Below, piece after piece: positions 9,023-18,430 of a stretch of 64,000 nt of DNA (position 1 is its first letter; each line of letters starts with the position of its first letter). The notes beneath the pieces were generated by a model. The model saw only the letters and a list, made by a program, of their open reading frames with translations. It was not told where the DNA came from and did not search any database. The stretch comes from Methylomonas sp. UP202 (GTDB lineage: Bacteria; Pseudomonadota; Gammaproteobacteria; Methylococcales; Methylomonadaceae), in assembly GCF_029910655.1 (NCBI RefSeq), contig NZ_CP123897.1:2841547-2905546 (forward strand). Reading direction: 5' to 3'. The translations under genes were made by a program, and so were the position numbers.

Positions 9023-9916
9023 ATGAGCGCAAACACCGGCAACCAGAACAAGATCAACCGCAGGACCGCGTTGCGCATCTACGAATCGGTCAACTTGTTT
9101 TACCGAAAAATACCCGGCGGCCAACCGCAAAACCCGCCCGACTTCGACGATCTGCTCGATACCGACCCGAACCCGACCTATGGCTTGGCAAGCTTGCCGG
9201 TTTCGGAAAGCGTCGAAAACGATACCTTGCAAGCCAACCTCAGCACCGGCGGGATCGCCTTCACCGCGGACGACGCGCTACTGGCCGGCGACCGTTTAAT
9301 GCTGAGAATCTTGCTGCTGTCCAGCCTAACGACGATCAACGTCTGCGGCGAAGTGGCCTATTGCAAGCCCAGCAACCCTTACGAAGACGACCGCTATCCG
9401 TTCACGGTCGGGGCCCGCTTCATCAACCTGAGCGACGCCGACAGCGAATTGCTGCGGCAGCACATAGAACGCCACAATCGGCGGCGCATCGCGGTCAATC
9501 TGATCGGCGCGGCAGGCTTGCTGACCGCGTTGACGGCGCCCGATCTGGTTTGGGGCTTGCTGGTCGGCTTGTTCCATCATCTGCTCGAAGTGGTATTGCA
9601 CGTCGCCCATCTGCTGTTCGAATACCTGGAAATGGGTCTGGATCACGTCATAGAACACGCTTTTCACACCAACACCCACGAAACCCAGGTCATCGTCTTT
9701 TATATTCTGGTTAGCTTCGCGGTATTGGCGCTGTATTTGCTCGGCCGAAACATCCCGGCTTGGTACCGAAGCGCATCTAGGGCCATGCTACTGTATGTTT
9801 CGCGCAAAAAGTCCAGCCTCCTGTATTTTTGGGGACAGCAAAGCCCGGTGGATAAGTGCAAAATCGTCGGCGTCGGTAGCGCCGCGCTGATCGCCTATTG
9901 GTACTTGGCGGTTTGA
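9023..9916 (+). CDS. PilZ-domain membrane protein
   Basis: The 297-residue protein has a PilZ-like domain at about residues 10-155: an arginine pair (NRRTALRIYESV), NLSTGGIAF corresponding to the D/NxSxxG motif, then GEVAYCK and FTVGARFINL. This suggests c-di-GMP binding. It is followed by a hydrophobic histidine-containing helix (LLEVVLHVAHLLFEYLEMGLDHVIEHAFH) and a clear membrane helix (VIVFYILVSFAVLALYLLG). The ATG at 9023 was chosen over the longer frame because it precedes the domain directly. It is divergent from udg and no operon partner is visible. Confidence 0.7.
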   Translation: MSANTGNQNKINRRTALRIYESVNLFYRKIPGGQPQNPPDFDDLLDTDPNPTYGLASLPVSESVENDTLQANLSTGGIAFTADDALLAGDRLMLRILLLSSLTTINVCGEVAYCKPSNPYEDDRYPFTVGARFINLSDADSELLRQHIERHNRRRIAVNLIGAAGLLTALTAPDLVWGLLVGLFHHLLEVVLHVAHLLFEYLEMGLDHVIEHAFHTNTHETQVIVFYILVSFAVLALYLLGRNIPAWYRSASRAMLLYVSRKKSSLLYFWGQQSPVDKCKIVGVGSAALIAYWYLAV

Positions 9917-10525
9917 ATCCGTGAGCACATTGCGCCGCCGACGGCCGCGATCGCATCGTCACTCACTGCTTGCACACCAACAGGCCAGCACCAGACTTTG
10001 CTGAAGAAACACCAACAAGCGCCGTGCATCCGAGTACGGCACCCCGCAAACCGCGCCGCGCGCACCGGCCATCCATATCGATCAAGCGCTTAGTTCTACC
10101 TTGTCAGATTTCAGGCTCCCACTTACCGAAGGCTGTCATTCCGGCATGGATTGCCGGACCCGTTAGAGCGCGGAGCGGATCTAGCCGCCATGGAGGGTTC
10201 GAAGCTCGCCATCCGTGGCGCTTCCCGGCGGGCATGTGACGGTCTTTCTTCTAATCCGACAAAGTAGAATTAGCCGTCGCGCCAAATGCCGGCATGCTAA
10301 GTGCCGCTCCGGAACCTCTGCCGCGATAAACCGGTATGCGGCTTGCTAGCTCAACGCCGGCGGGAACGATACACCTAAAACCGGGTCATTGACGTCGGCG
10401 CGGACTCGCCCGTTTGCCGCAGACTAAAACACGATAAACTGACCTTGCTTGAACCCAACCGCCCGATCAACCGCTCAGCGCCCGATTCCGCCCATTCTTC
10501 CGACTTTTACCGAATCTCGACCGTC
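9917..10525. other. Gene-free spacer before the efflux lipoprotein gene
   Basis: About 600 bp without a supported gene. A REP-like palindromic sequence is visible at 10135-10165 (CATTCCGGCATGGATTGCCGG core). The 89-codon plus-strand frame here has no recognisable domain and overlaps the palindrome. The last ~100 bp presumably hold the promoter of the next gene, but no convincing -35/-10 pair stands out. Confidence 0.5.
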
Positions 10526-12007
10526 ATGTTTCGTAACCCCAGACTCGCGCATTCCGTTTTGCTGTTAACGCTGCCTTTAACCGCCTGCACGGTCGGTCCC
10601 GACTACGTCCGCCCGCAAGCCAACATCTCCAACGAGTTCAAGGAAGCCCAAGGCTGGAAACCCGCTCAACCGCGCGACACTGCCTTGCCCGGCAAATGGT
10701 GGGAGATCTTCAACGATCCGATACTGAACGGACTGGAAGAACAAGTGCTCGGCGCCAACCAATCCATCGTGCAGGCCGAAGCCCAATACCGGCAAGCCCA
10801 GCACTTAGTACAATCGGCGCAATCCTCGCTACTGCCGGTCGCCACGTTGACCGGCACTTTCAACCGCTTCAAGGCCGCTACCGGCCAAAGCGTCGCGGTG
10901 TCCGGCGTGCGCAACCTGTTCGGCCAAGCGGTCGGCGTGGCTTGGGAACCGGATTTGTGGGGCACGGTACGGCGCCAGATCGAAGCCAATACCGGCAACG
11001 CCCAGGCCAGCGCGGCCACCTTGCACGCGCTGATTTTGTCCAGCCAAGCCAGCTTGGCCGACAATTACTTTCAATTGCGGACGCTGGATGCCCAGAAAGC
11101 CCTGCTCGACGAAACCGCCGCCGCCTACAGCAAAACCTTGGAAATCACCCAAAACCGTTACGCGGTCGGCGTCGTCGCCAAAGCCGACGTGGTCCAGGCC
11201 GAAACCCAATTGGAAACCGCCCGCGCCCAATCCATCGATCTGGGCGTGCAGCGCGCCAAGCTGGAGCACGCGATCGCGGTATTGATCGGCAAAACCCCGG
11301 CGGAACTCGCGCTGGCGCCGGCACCGCTAAATTTGCAACCGCCGGGCATTCCGGTCAGTCTACCGTCGGAATTACTGGAGCGCCGCCCGGACATCGCCGC
11401 CGCCGAACGCAAAATCGCCGCCGCCAACGCCCAGATCGGCGTCGCCAAGGCGGCCTATTATCCAACCTTGAATCTGGCCACCACCAACGGCTTTCAATCC
11501 CCGACCGCCGACAACCTGTTCACAATGGCCCGCCGCTATTGGGCGCTGGGTCCGGCCGGGTTGGCCCTGACCTTGTTCGACGGCGGCGCCAAGAATGCGC
11601 AATACAAACAAGCCGTCGATGCCTACGACGCCAGTGTCGCCGGCTATCGGCAAACCGTGCTGACCGGCTTTCAAGAAGTCGAGGACAATCTGGCCACGTT
11701 AAGGATTTTGGACGAAGAAACCCAAGTCCAGGACAAGGCGGTCGCCGCCTCCAAACACGCGCTGGCACTGACCAACAACCAATATCAGGCCGGCACGGTC
11801 AGCTATTTGAACGTCATGACCGCCCAAACCGCCGCGTTGTCCAACCAGCAAACCGCGGTACAACTGCTGGGCCAGCGCTTGTCCGCTTCGGTGCAGTTGG
11901 TCAAAGCCGTCGGCGGCGGCTGGAACGAAACCCTGCTGCCCAGCGAGGATCAAGCCGCCGGCGAACGCAAATGGACCGATTATTTAATTTTGCCGCTGGT
12001 CGAATAA
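10526..12007 (+). CDS. NodT/OprM-type outer membrane efflux lipoprotein
   Basis: The 493-residue protein begins with a lipoprotein signal (LLLTLPLTAC, lipobox cysteine near residue 23) and GPDYVRPQ, the usual mature start of the NodT/OprM family. Two outer membrane efflux repeats follow, with the conserved LLERRPDIAAAERKIAAANAQIGVAKAAYYP block and the terminal LVKAVGGGW. It forms the trimeric outer-membrane channel of tripartite pumps. No adaptor or RND gene is adjacent, so it must work with a pump encoded elsewhere. The ATG at 10526 is chosen because it places the signal sequence at the N-terminus. A second, different OMF gene sits at 44700-46166. Confidence 0.9.
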   Translation: MFRNPRLAHSVLLLTLPLTACTVGPDYVRPQANISNEFKEAQGWKPAQPRDTALPGKWWEIFNDPILNGLEEQVLGANQSIVQAEAQYRQAQHLVQSAQSSLLPVATLTGTFNRFKAATGQSVAVSGVRNLFGQAVGVAWEPDLWGTVRRQIEANTGNAQASAATLHALILSSQASLADNYFQLRTLDAQKALLDETAAAYSKTLEITQNRYAVGVVAKADVVQAETQLETARAQSIDLGVQRAKLEHAIAVLIGKTPAELALAPAPLNLQPPGIPVSLPSELLERRPDIAAAERKIAAANAQIGVAKAAYYPTLNLATTNGFQSPTADNLFTMARRYWALGPAGLALTLFDGGAKNAQYKQAVDAYDASVAGYRQTVLTGFQEVEDNLATLRILDEETQVQDKAVAASKHALALTNNQYQAGTVSYLNVMTAQTAALSNQQTAVQLLGQRLSASVQLVKAVGGGWNETLLPSEDQAAGERKWTDYLILPLVE

Positions 12008-12399
12008 ACCGCCCGAATGCGGCGCTCGCGCGGGACATCGGAACCCGGCCGCCGTCACCGCCACGACGAACGAACAGACCGATCGTGCAAAAGCACACAC
12101 CGCTGTCGCGCGGTCTTGCAATTAACGTTCATGAAACTGCCGTGTCGCCCCGGCAAATGAAAGTCCATGGCGTGGGAACGGCTTTAGTCGCGATTGACAG
12201 TGCTCCGACACCGAATTGAGCGACCTGTCCGGCGACTTTCATAGCAAGGTTACGGGCGAGAACCCGATCGAATCGGATCGCCGCCTTGCGTTGACCAACG
12301 CGACGCGTGAGCGCCGATGCCGGCCGGCGCGGATACATCACTCGGCATGCCGTGCCGAACCCGCAACAGTCCATGTTCGACAGCGAGCGTTCCGTTCCG

Positions 12400-12775
12400 C
12401 ACAGCGAAAAGTCTGTGTTGAACACCCAGCCTTGCCCGGTCAACACGCGCGCGTCCTGGATGAACACTCGGCCTTTCTCGATAAACACCCACGCCTCATT
12501 GCGCGACAGGCAAGGTTCTACGATAAACACCGGCGCATCCGCGATGAACAGTCACGCGTTTACGATGAAATAGCACCGTTGCGTGTTGATTGGAGCCTGG
12601 CCGCTGTTTGCCGGAGAAGCTTGCGTGTTGGACGAGCAAGTCCCGGTATTCGGCAGAGATCGGCCGATGTTAATTGGAGGATTGCCGGTGTCAAACAGCG
12701 ATTACCCGATGTTCATCGGCGAGCCGCCGGTGTTCAACAGAGATTACCCGATGTTAATCGGACAATGCCGCTGAT
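12400..12775. repeat. Degenerate 21-bp/42-bp tandem repeat array
   Basis: From about 12400 to 12580 a loose 21-bp unit recurs (ATRAACACYCGSSCNT-like blocks at 12459, 12480, 12522 and 12543). From about 12665 to 12775 a better 42-bp unit recurs three times, starting ATGTTMATYGG at 12666, 12708 and 12750 and ending ACAGMGATTACCCG. Because 21 is divisible by three, open frames run through on several strands; none looks like a genuine protein. The flanks (12008-12400, 12776-12955) hold no gene I can support. The array lies between the efflux gene and the TIR/STAND gene. Confidence 0.65.
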
Positions 12776-12955
12776 TCATCCGAGACGCTTGAGTGTTCGG
12801 GATGGAAGGCTGTACTTAATTCAGCGACGCTTGCGTTTTGAAATCTCAACGCCGGTGTTCGGTTGTTGAAGCCTGCGGTTTCGAACGACACGACCGAGGC
12901 TTGGAGGCGGAAGGTTCCGGTCCAAAGCCTGGGCGTCGATGACGAAACAGAGAAA

Positions 12956-15385
12956 TCAGCCTTCGCGGGCCGGCTGGCGGCATTCGGCCAGAGTTTCCAG
13001 CGCATGTTTAAGGTCCTTGGAACCGAGCGGGGTATAAATTTCCACCGCCTTTTCGGCATACGGCAAGGCTTTCTCACCCTTGCCCTGCCGAATCAAGGCA
13101 TGGGCAATACGCAGTTGATTTGCTGCTACCAACGCTCGGCGACCTAAGGCTTCGGATAAGCTCAAGGCTTCGCGAGCCAAAGATTCGGCGGTCGGCCAGT
13201 CGTTCCGTTCAAGCGCCAATCCAGCCAGATTGCCTGTATAGATTGCGATGCCTTGCGGATCAGGTATGTTTTTCGCGATGCGCAAGGCCTCACGGTAGTC
13301 GCGCTCGGCGGCGTCCAAATCGCCGTATGACATTTCCGCGTTTGCTAGACTGTTTAAGCAAATCGCAACATCCACGCTTTCGGGTGCCAAGCTTCTATCC
13401 AGGTGAAGAGCCATTCGATACGCTGCTATCGCCGACTCGTATTGGCCCTGAATTTTAAACGCCAATCCCCGCAAACCCGCCGCAGCGGATTTTTCACGCG
13501 TTACCGTCAATCCCGACTGTTCCGCAGCTATCCAGTGCTGCTTAGCCCGTTCCGCGCATGCCAGTACAGATTCGGCTCGCCCGCGTAAAACATGTATCCA
13601 ACCTGCATAGTAAGCTCGCCAACCGGCATTCCAAGTATCCACCGCCGCCAGCGCCTTGGCTTCGGCATCGGTTTCCAGCGCCAGCCATTCGTCCCAGCGG
13701 CCGGTGAAATCCAAAAAATCTCGTAATGCATAGCAAACCGTTTGCATGCGCTCATTGGAACCTGCCAGCAAAATCGGCAAGGCCGATGCCAAGCTAGGCC
13801 ATTCCGTATCAAGTACCGCAAAACGATCATAGTTTTGATAACCGTTTTCGACGATCAGCGCATAGGCGCGCTGCTCCAGCCGGCCGCCGGCGGCCGCGAC
13901 TGTTTCCGGCCGGCGGCGGCGCAAAAAATCGGCGACCAAGGGCACCAACACAAAACGGCGCTCTTCGGTGTCCGGTACCACCAGCGCGCGGGCCGCGAGT
14001 CCGCCAAGGGCATGTTCGGCGGCCAGCTCGTTAATCTCGGCCAATTCGGCAATGAGTTTGAGCGTCGTCGGCAGCGTGAAATGCGCCAGCGCCGCCAGCA
14101 CTTGGGTTTCGGCGGCGGTAAAGCTGTCCAGCAAGTCGCCGAACACGAATTCCAACGGGTTGTTATTGGCCGGCGCGGCGCGTAAAAACGCCAGCGCCGC
14201 CACCACGGTTTTGCAGCGGCCCAAGCCCAGTTGGCCGGCCAGCCAACGCATCAATAAGGGATTGCCGCCGGTCTCGTCGTACAGGCTGCGCCGTTCCGCG
14301 CCGCCAGCTTCATTCAACAAGCGATTGTCGCGCGCCATTTCCGTCAACAGTTGTTCGGCGGCCGGCCAATCCAGTTTATCCAGACGCACCGTTACCGCAC
14401 TGGCGTCGGCGCGGCGCCGGCTGGTGACCAAGGCGCTACAACTGCGCGGCAAGCGGTTCAAAAACGCAAACAATTGGTCCCGGTCGGTTGCCGGCAAGGT
14501 TTCCAGATTGTCCAATACCAGCAACACGTTTACGCCCCGCAACACGCGCAACATCGCCTCGGTGCGTTCCAGATCGGCCAGTTTGGTCAATTCGGGCTGC
14601 GCCAATTCTCGGGCGATCGCGTTCAACATTTCCAGGTAGCCGGGTAACACGAAATGGCCCAACGCGCGTTGGCCGTCGGCGGTCAGTTCTCGCTCCTTGG
14701 CCGACAGAAACACGATGCGTTCGAAGCGGCCGGCGGGCACGGATTCCGCCGCGCGTACCGCCAACGCGGTCTTGCCGATGCCGCCCGGCCCGTCGATCAG
14801 CGCGCCCCAGCCGCGCGCGTCTTCGGCCAGGGACTCCGCGATTTTTTGCAGCTCGCCGTCGCGGCCGAAGAAATATTGCAGGCGCGGCAGATTGTTGGGA
14901 ATCGCGGCTTGCAGCTTGATTGGCGTGGTTTTGTGCCGGCCGCTGAGGTAATAATCCGCCGGCTTATCGGCGTTCAGCGCCAAGCGCTCCAGAATCAAAT
15001 CGGCGGTTTCGGCGGGGCTGATGTCGTCGAGATCGGTATAACCGGCTAAACCTCGCAAACCCTTGCCTTCGACTTTATTGAAGCGGGTCAACATGACTTC
15101 GCCGACTTTGCGGGCTTTCAGCAAGCCATAAATCGCGTTCCATTCCAAGCCGCACCATTCCTTGGTTTCGTAATCCGGGCAAAACACCGCGACCACCAAA
15201 TCCGCTTCCTGCTCGTACAGATCCGGCAAATAAAATGCCAGATCGCTACGGGAAAATTCGGCCCGGTGATAACGATCATAAAGAATCTCGGCTTTACTGA
15301 AATGTTTGGCCAATAAGTCGGCCATCTGTTCGACGAATTGGCGCTTTTCGCCGGCAAAGGAAAATGCGATACGGAAACGGCGCAT
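12956..15385 (-). CDS. TIR-like/NB-ARC/TPR STAND protein, probable antiphage defence
   Basis: The 809-residue protein has three parts. Residues 1-125 resemble a TIR/SEFIR fold: RIAFSFAGEKRQFVEQMADLL, VVAVFCPDY, and WCGLEWN with E81 in the position of the family's catalytic glutamate. Residues ~170-470 are an NB-ARC/STAND ATPase with Walker A GPGGIGKT (199-206), Walker B LLVLDN (288-293) and a sensor-like LVTSRR. Residues ~560-800 are TPR repeats (LNSLANAEMSYGDLDAAERDYREALRIAK). In characterised bacterial NLR-like proteins the repeats sense a phage product, the ATPase oligomerises and the TIR domain depletes NAD. No partner gene is adjacent. Repeat arrays lie on both sides, and there is a long upstream spacer. 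Confidence 0.8.
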   Translation of the reverse strand: MRRFRIAFSFAGEKRQFVEQMADLLAKHFSKAEILYDRYHRAEFSRSDLAFYLPDLYEQEADLVVAVFCPDYETKEWCGLEWNAIYGLLKARKVGEVMLTRFNKVEGKGLRGLAGYTDLDDISPAETADLILERLALNADKPADYYLSGRHKTTPIKLQAAIPNNLPRLQYFFGRDGELQKIAESLAEDARGWGALIDGPGGIGKTALAVRAAESVPAGRFERIVFLSAKERELTADGQRALGHFVLPGYLEMLNAIARELAQPELTKLADLERTEAMLRVLRGVNVLLVLDNLETLPATDRDQLFAFLNRLPRSCSALVTSRRRADASAVTVRLDKLDWPAAEQLLTEMARDNRLLNEAGGAERRSLYDETGGNPLLMRWLAGQLGLGRCKTVVAALAFLRAAPANNNPLEFVFGDLLDSFTAAETQVLAALAHFTLPTTLKLIAELAEINELAAEHALGGLAARALVVPDTEERRFVLVPLVADFLRRRRPETVAAAGGRLEQRAYALIVENGYQNYDRFAVLDTEWPSLASALPILLAGSNERMQTVCYALRDFLDFTGRWDEWLALETDAEAKALAAVDTWNAGWRAYYAGWIHVLRGRAESVLACAERAKQHWIAAEQSGLTVTREKSAAAGLRGLAFKIQGQYESAIAAYRMALHLDRSLAPESVDVAICLNSLANAEMSYGDLDAAERDYREALRIAKNIPDPQGIAIYTGNLAGLALERNDWPTAESLAREALSLSEALGRRALVAANQLRIAHALIRQGKGEKALPYAEKAVEIYTPLGSKDLKHALETLAECRQPAREG

Positions 15386-15462
15386 GGTGATGTCTATATG
15401 TGGGCTGTTGGTTTACCGGCGTTACCGGGGTTCAGGTTTATCGTTTGGTTGAGCTTTTGAGC

Positions 15463-15797
15463 GGTTCCCTTCGGCTCCGCTCAGGGAACGACGGCTCCGC
15501 TCAGAGAAGGACGGCTTCACTAAGGGTATGACCGCCCGCTCAGGGAGTGACAGCTCCGCCCAAGGAACGACGGCCTCACTCTGGGAACGACCGTCCGCTC
15601 AGGGAGCGACAGCTCCGCTCAAAGAAGGACGGCTTCACTGTGGGAACGACGGCTCCGTTCAGAGAAGGACGACTTCACTCTGGGAACGACCGCCGCTCCC
15701 AACACGGAGTCGAAGCGAACGACTGCGCGCGTTCCCTGAGCGGAGCCGCCGCCCCCTGAGCGGAGCCGCCGCCCCCTGAGCGGAGCCGAAGGGAGCG
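15463..15797. repeat. 335-bp element with terminal inverted repeats around 20-bp tandem repeats
   Basis: The left end (15463-15490) and right end (~15771-15797) are inverted copies of the same ~28-bp sequence that bounds the element at 2315-2642. The interior, roughly 15491-15690, is about ten degenerate 19-20-bp units of the form ACGGCTCCGCTCAGRGAANG. Near the right end, CCCTGAGCGGAGCCG recurs three times. It begins 78 bp upstream of the STAND gene start, so it lies in or beside that gene's promoter region. No protein frame in it is credible. Confidence 0.75.
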
Positions 15798-16178
15798 CGG
15801 CGGCAGGTTCAATCATCAACAGGCCGAATCATAATTAGCTCGTCTCGTTTGCAAGGCGGCAAACCTAGCGCCATCAGTCCGCTAGTGTAGCCGGAAAGCG
15901 GCGCGGCGGAATCCCGGCGATGAACGTTTGTCGCGGCTGCCGGGCCAAGCCAGGGTAAGCCTTCGAATGCCAAGCGGGCGCCGCTTAATCTCGAACACGG
16001 TCAACCAAGGTTTTGCTCTAGCCAAGCGCCCGGTCCGGGCTATACTAAAAGGTACTTTCCACGCGCTCGTCGCTAGACGCCAAACCCGGCGGATGTTCCG
16101 CCGTCACTTCTGCCGAGCCGTCGCGGCATTCCATCGGCCGCTCGCACTGTCAACGGCTTCTGATATGGGAGATAGCTC
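15798..16178. other. Gene-free spacer before a small lipoprotein gene
   Basis: About 380 bp between the repeat element and the lipoprotein start. No domain-bearing frame is seen on either strand. The end of the spacer (16150-16178) holds the putative promoter and a weak GGGAGA ribosome site for the lipoprotein gene. Confidence 0.45.
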
Positions 16179-16571
16179 ATGACAAACATCACAGCATTCA
16201 TTCTCTGCGCCGGCTTGCTGGCCGCTTGCGCCTCGTCCGGCCCAGTAGCCCACCGCGACCCGAACGACCATCGCGGTTACGCGGCCGACGCGATGCGTTG
16301 CAGCCAAGCATCGATGCGCATGGAAGCCATCAAAGTGCCCACGCCGCATGCGCTCAGTGTCGTCGAAATACCGACCGTCCCGGACGCCGGACGCTTCACC
16401 GCCTGCATGGATTACGCCAAATGGCCTGTAGCGCGCGCGGACACGGCGCAGTATCTCAAGGTATCAACCGTATGCCTAAACCGGGCCAGGAATGCCGACA
16501 ACGCCGACGAAACCTATGCCGACTGCATCAAAGCCAGCCAATTGAGTATCGAGTTAATCCCGAACCAGTAA
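16179..16571 (+). CDS. Small predicted lipoprotein of unknown function
   Basis: The 130-residue product opens with a lipoprotein signal (ITAFILCAGLLAACAS; cysteine near residue 17), so it is probably anchored in the outer membrane. The mature part contains four further cysteines in AMRCSQAS, FTACMDYAKW, VSTVCLNRA and YADCIKASQ, a spacing that could give two disulfides in the periplasm. GGGAGA lies about 9 bp before the ATG. I do not recognise the family. It stands alone between a repeat element and an IS relic. Confidence 0.7.
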   Translation: MTNITAFILCAGLLAACASSGPVAHRDPNDHRGYAADAMRCSQASMRMEAIKVPTPHALSVVEIPTVPDAGRFTACMDYAKWPVARADTAQYLKVSTVCLNRARNADNADETYADCIKASQLSIELIPNQ

Positions 16572-17083
16572 CGAAGCGGAGGGCATGATCCCAGCGCCCT
16601 TTCCGAGCATCCCCCGTACTCGGGTTGCGACCGGTTTCCAAAACTGAGCGGCTGCCGCGATCGCTTAAACGCAACCGGCGTCAAGTCGATCATCTCGGCA
16701 TTACCCCATCGGATCGGTTTTGCGACACCGCCAACCACTGAATCAGTTTACCGCTTTCGCTAAACAAGAGGCTTTACGGAAAGCGCGGCGACGAATACCC
16801 GCCCCAAGTCCGGCAATCCGCGACTCGCGCCACTCTCGCACCGCAACAATTTCACGTAAGGCTCGCCCGGTTAACTTTGACGGTGCGCCATGACCCGTGT
16901 TTTATATGCGCTTCGACTTGGTCCCAGGAATGGCCTTATTCCTAATGTTCTCGAATTCTTGCAATCGGCTTTCCCGTTCAGGCTTCACCGCCGGTGAATC
17001 CATCAGAGCCTCCGGAGCCGCCGCGACACCGGCCAAAATCAATGCTACGAGTTGAATACGTTCCTGGACCGGTAGTTCGTGAC
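16572..17083. other. Spacer with possible gene fragment next to IS end
   Basis: No intact gene is supported. A 70-codon minus-strand frame (16902-17114) reads ERIQLVALILAGVAAAPEALMD and may be the tail of a gene cut by the neighbouring IS copy: its first codons lie inside the IS terminal repeat and its only start is TTG. I see no recognisable domain. Confidence 0.35.
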
Positions 17084-17751
17084 CGCTTTGTTGCACAAAT
17101 CCCTGATCAAGCAAACTCCCCTTACCCCAAACCCGCCGGACGGTTTTAGGAGTTAGCTACCGCGATTGGCCGACCGACCCAATTCGAGCTCACCTCTATG
17201 GCCCGAATTCCGGAGTTTCGGCGTCGACTCCCAGCTGAACCTTGCGCGATTGGCGGCGATACTCCACGCCGTGTTTCTTGGTTTTGCATTTATGCTTTGG
17301 ACACTTGCCTTCGCCCAACATCTTTACCGCGGAGCGATCGACAAGTAGATGCAAGCCATTGGGATGGGCGCGATAGGAAATACACACCGGCACATGTTGC
17401 TGGCAACGGCAAAGCGTCGGGTAATAGGGCTTAACCCAATCAAGGCCAAACAATTTCAATATACTGGCGACCATCCGGCTGGCTTGCCGCTGCGCCAAAC
17501 CGAACAAGTTTTTGATCATCAAACAAAACCGGATCGCCGCATCCTAAAATTTCTCGGCCGGGCCCTCGCCGACCACGGGCAGGTGCCAGCCAATCCATAG
17601 CTGCATAAAGCCACGGCTTCACAGGGATTGGTTATAGTCTCGCCAGGTAGTGGTTCGGAATTTCAAGGATTTTGGCTTGGGCGTTTCGGCTTGTGTTCAA
17701 TGACTTCCCTTGTATCATGGAGACCGCCGGCGATTTATGCGACAAAGCCCC
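17084..17751 (-). mobile_element. Decayed IS5-family insertion sequence
   Basis: The ends resemble IS5/IS903-group terminal repeats: GCTTTGTTGCACAAAT at 17085-17100, and its inverted counterpart ATTTATGCGACAAAGCCCC at 17733-17751. The enclosed 668 bp is much shorter than a normal ~1 kb copy, and the transposase inside is frameshifted and lacks its C-terminal half. The copy has therefore lost an internal segment. It sits at the left edge of the conjugative element. Confidence 0.75.
17196..17622 (-). pseudogene. IS5-family transposase remnant
   Basis: The minus strand reads KNLFGLAQRQASRMVASILKL, GLDWVKPYYPTLCRCQQ, PNGLHLLVDRSAVK, GEGKCPKHKCKTKKHG and RKVQLGVDAETPEF. These align in order with the DDE_Tnp_1 segment of IS5-group transposases (FGLALRQTTGFVESLL, GLDWPVPDYSTLSRRQ, LHLLVDSTGLK, KHG, WRKVHLGVD). 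The N-terminal part is in another frame (17440-17622) and the C-terminal part is missing. It cannot make an active enzyme. Confidence 0.75.
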
Positions 17752-18430
17752 GTGACGGGCAAATACAGCCCTGGATAATCGTCAAAAGTCATCTGGCGTC
17801 CTGGCTGAAAAGCTATAGCGGCGCAGGTATCGAATTGTTTTTAATATCGTTTTTTATGTTGATCGATGATCGAATATAGCCCGAAAAAACCTATGCTAAA
17901 CAGCAACGTGCCGGGAAGTTTTGAAAAGTGTAGTTGGCGAAAACCGACCCATAGCATAGAACAATTATCTGTTATTTCATTAATTTACGAATGAATCTCC
18001 AAATAAAACAAGACAGCAAGCAAGGCAGCGAAATACAACACACGCCGATGATGCAGCAGCGTGTGCTTATTGTTTTTCATGGGGTTTATTGGAATAAAAT
18101 TCAAACCTATACTAAAACCTATACCAAGCAACAATTACCGAAGGCGGACCGAATTCCCTGAAAATCGTATCGGTTTAACCTTTTGAACCAAAGTGATCAG
18201 TCCGGTTTGTCTTCAACGAAATACCCCGTCAAACATTCCAATTAATCTAAATCCTCATTTTAGGCTCGTTTTTTGGCTTGACATCCAAATACGATGGCGC
18301 ACGAACATTTGTTGCGAACCTCCAAAATTGACAAATCAAGATAAAAACGCCAGAAACAAGCGTTTTTCGAACGTATAGAATTTTTAGCAGCGTCGTAAAC
18401 TCGCCTCAAGATCATTAAGGCGAGCTTGCA
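17752..18430. other. Left flank of the conjugative element; short direct repeats and hairpins
   Basis: No gene is supported in about 680 AT-rich bp. ACCTATRCTAAA-type repeats occur at 17889-17901, 18105-18117 and 18117-18129, the last two in tandem. AAAACGC/GCGTTTT forms a short hairpin followed by Ts near 18344-18367, a possible terminator. The drop in GC from the IS relic onwards suggests that the foreign segment begins here. No attachment site could be identified. Confidence 0.45.
18400..18424 (+). promoter_or_regulatory. Hairpin covering the leader of the transglycosylase gene
   Basis: CTCGCCT (18400-18406) and AGGCGAG (18418-18424) can pair around an 11-base loop. The right arm lies 6 bp before the ATG at 18431 and is the only purine-rich stretch able to act as ribosome site. 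In mRNA the hairpin could hide the site and lower translation. Confidence 0.35.

Noticed and set aside
10696..12219. 507-codon plus-strand frame inside the OMF gene
   Set aside because: It reads the efflux gene in another frame, is rich in Arg, Gly and Gln, and has no family likeness.
12216..12869. 217-codon plus-strand frame across the 21-bp array
   Set aside because: Open for the same reason; several other frames are open too, and no ribosome site or domain supports it.
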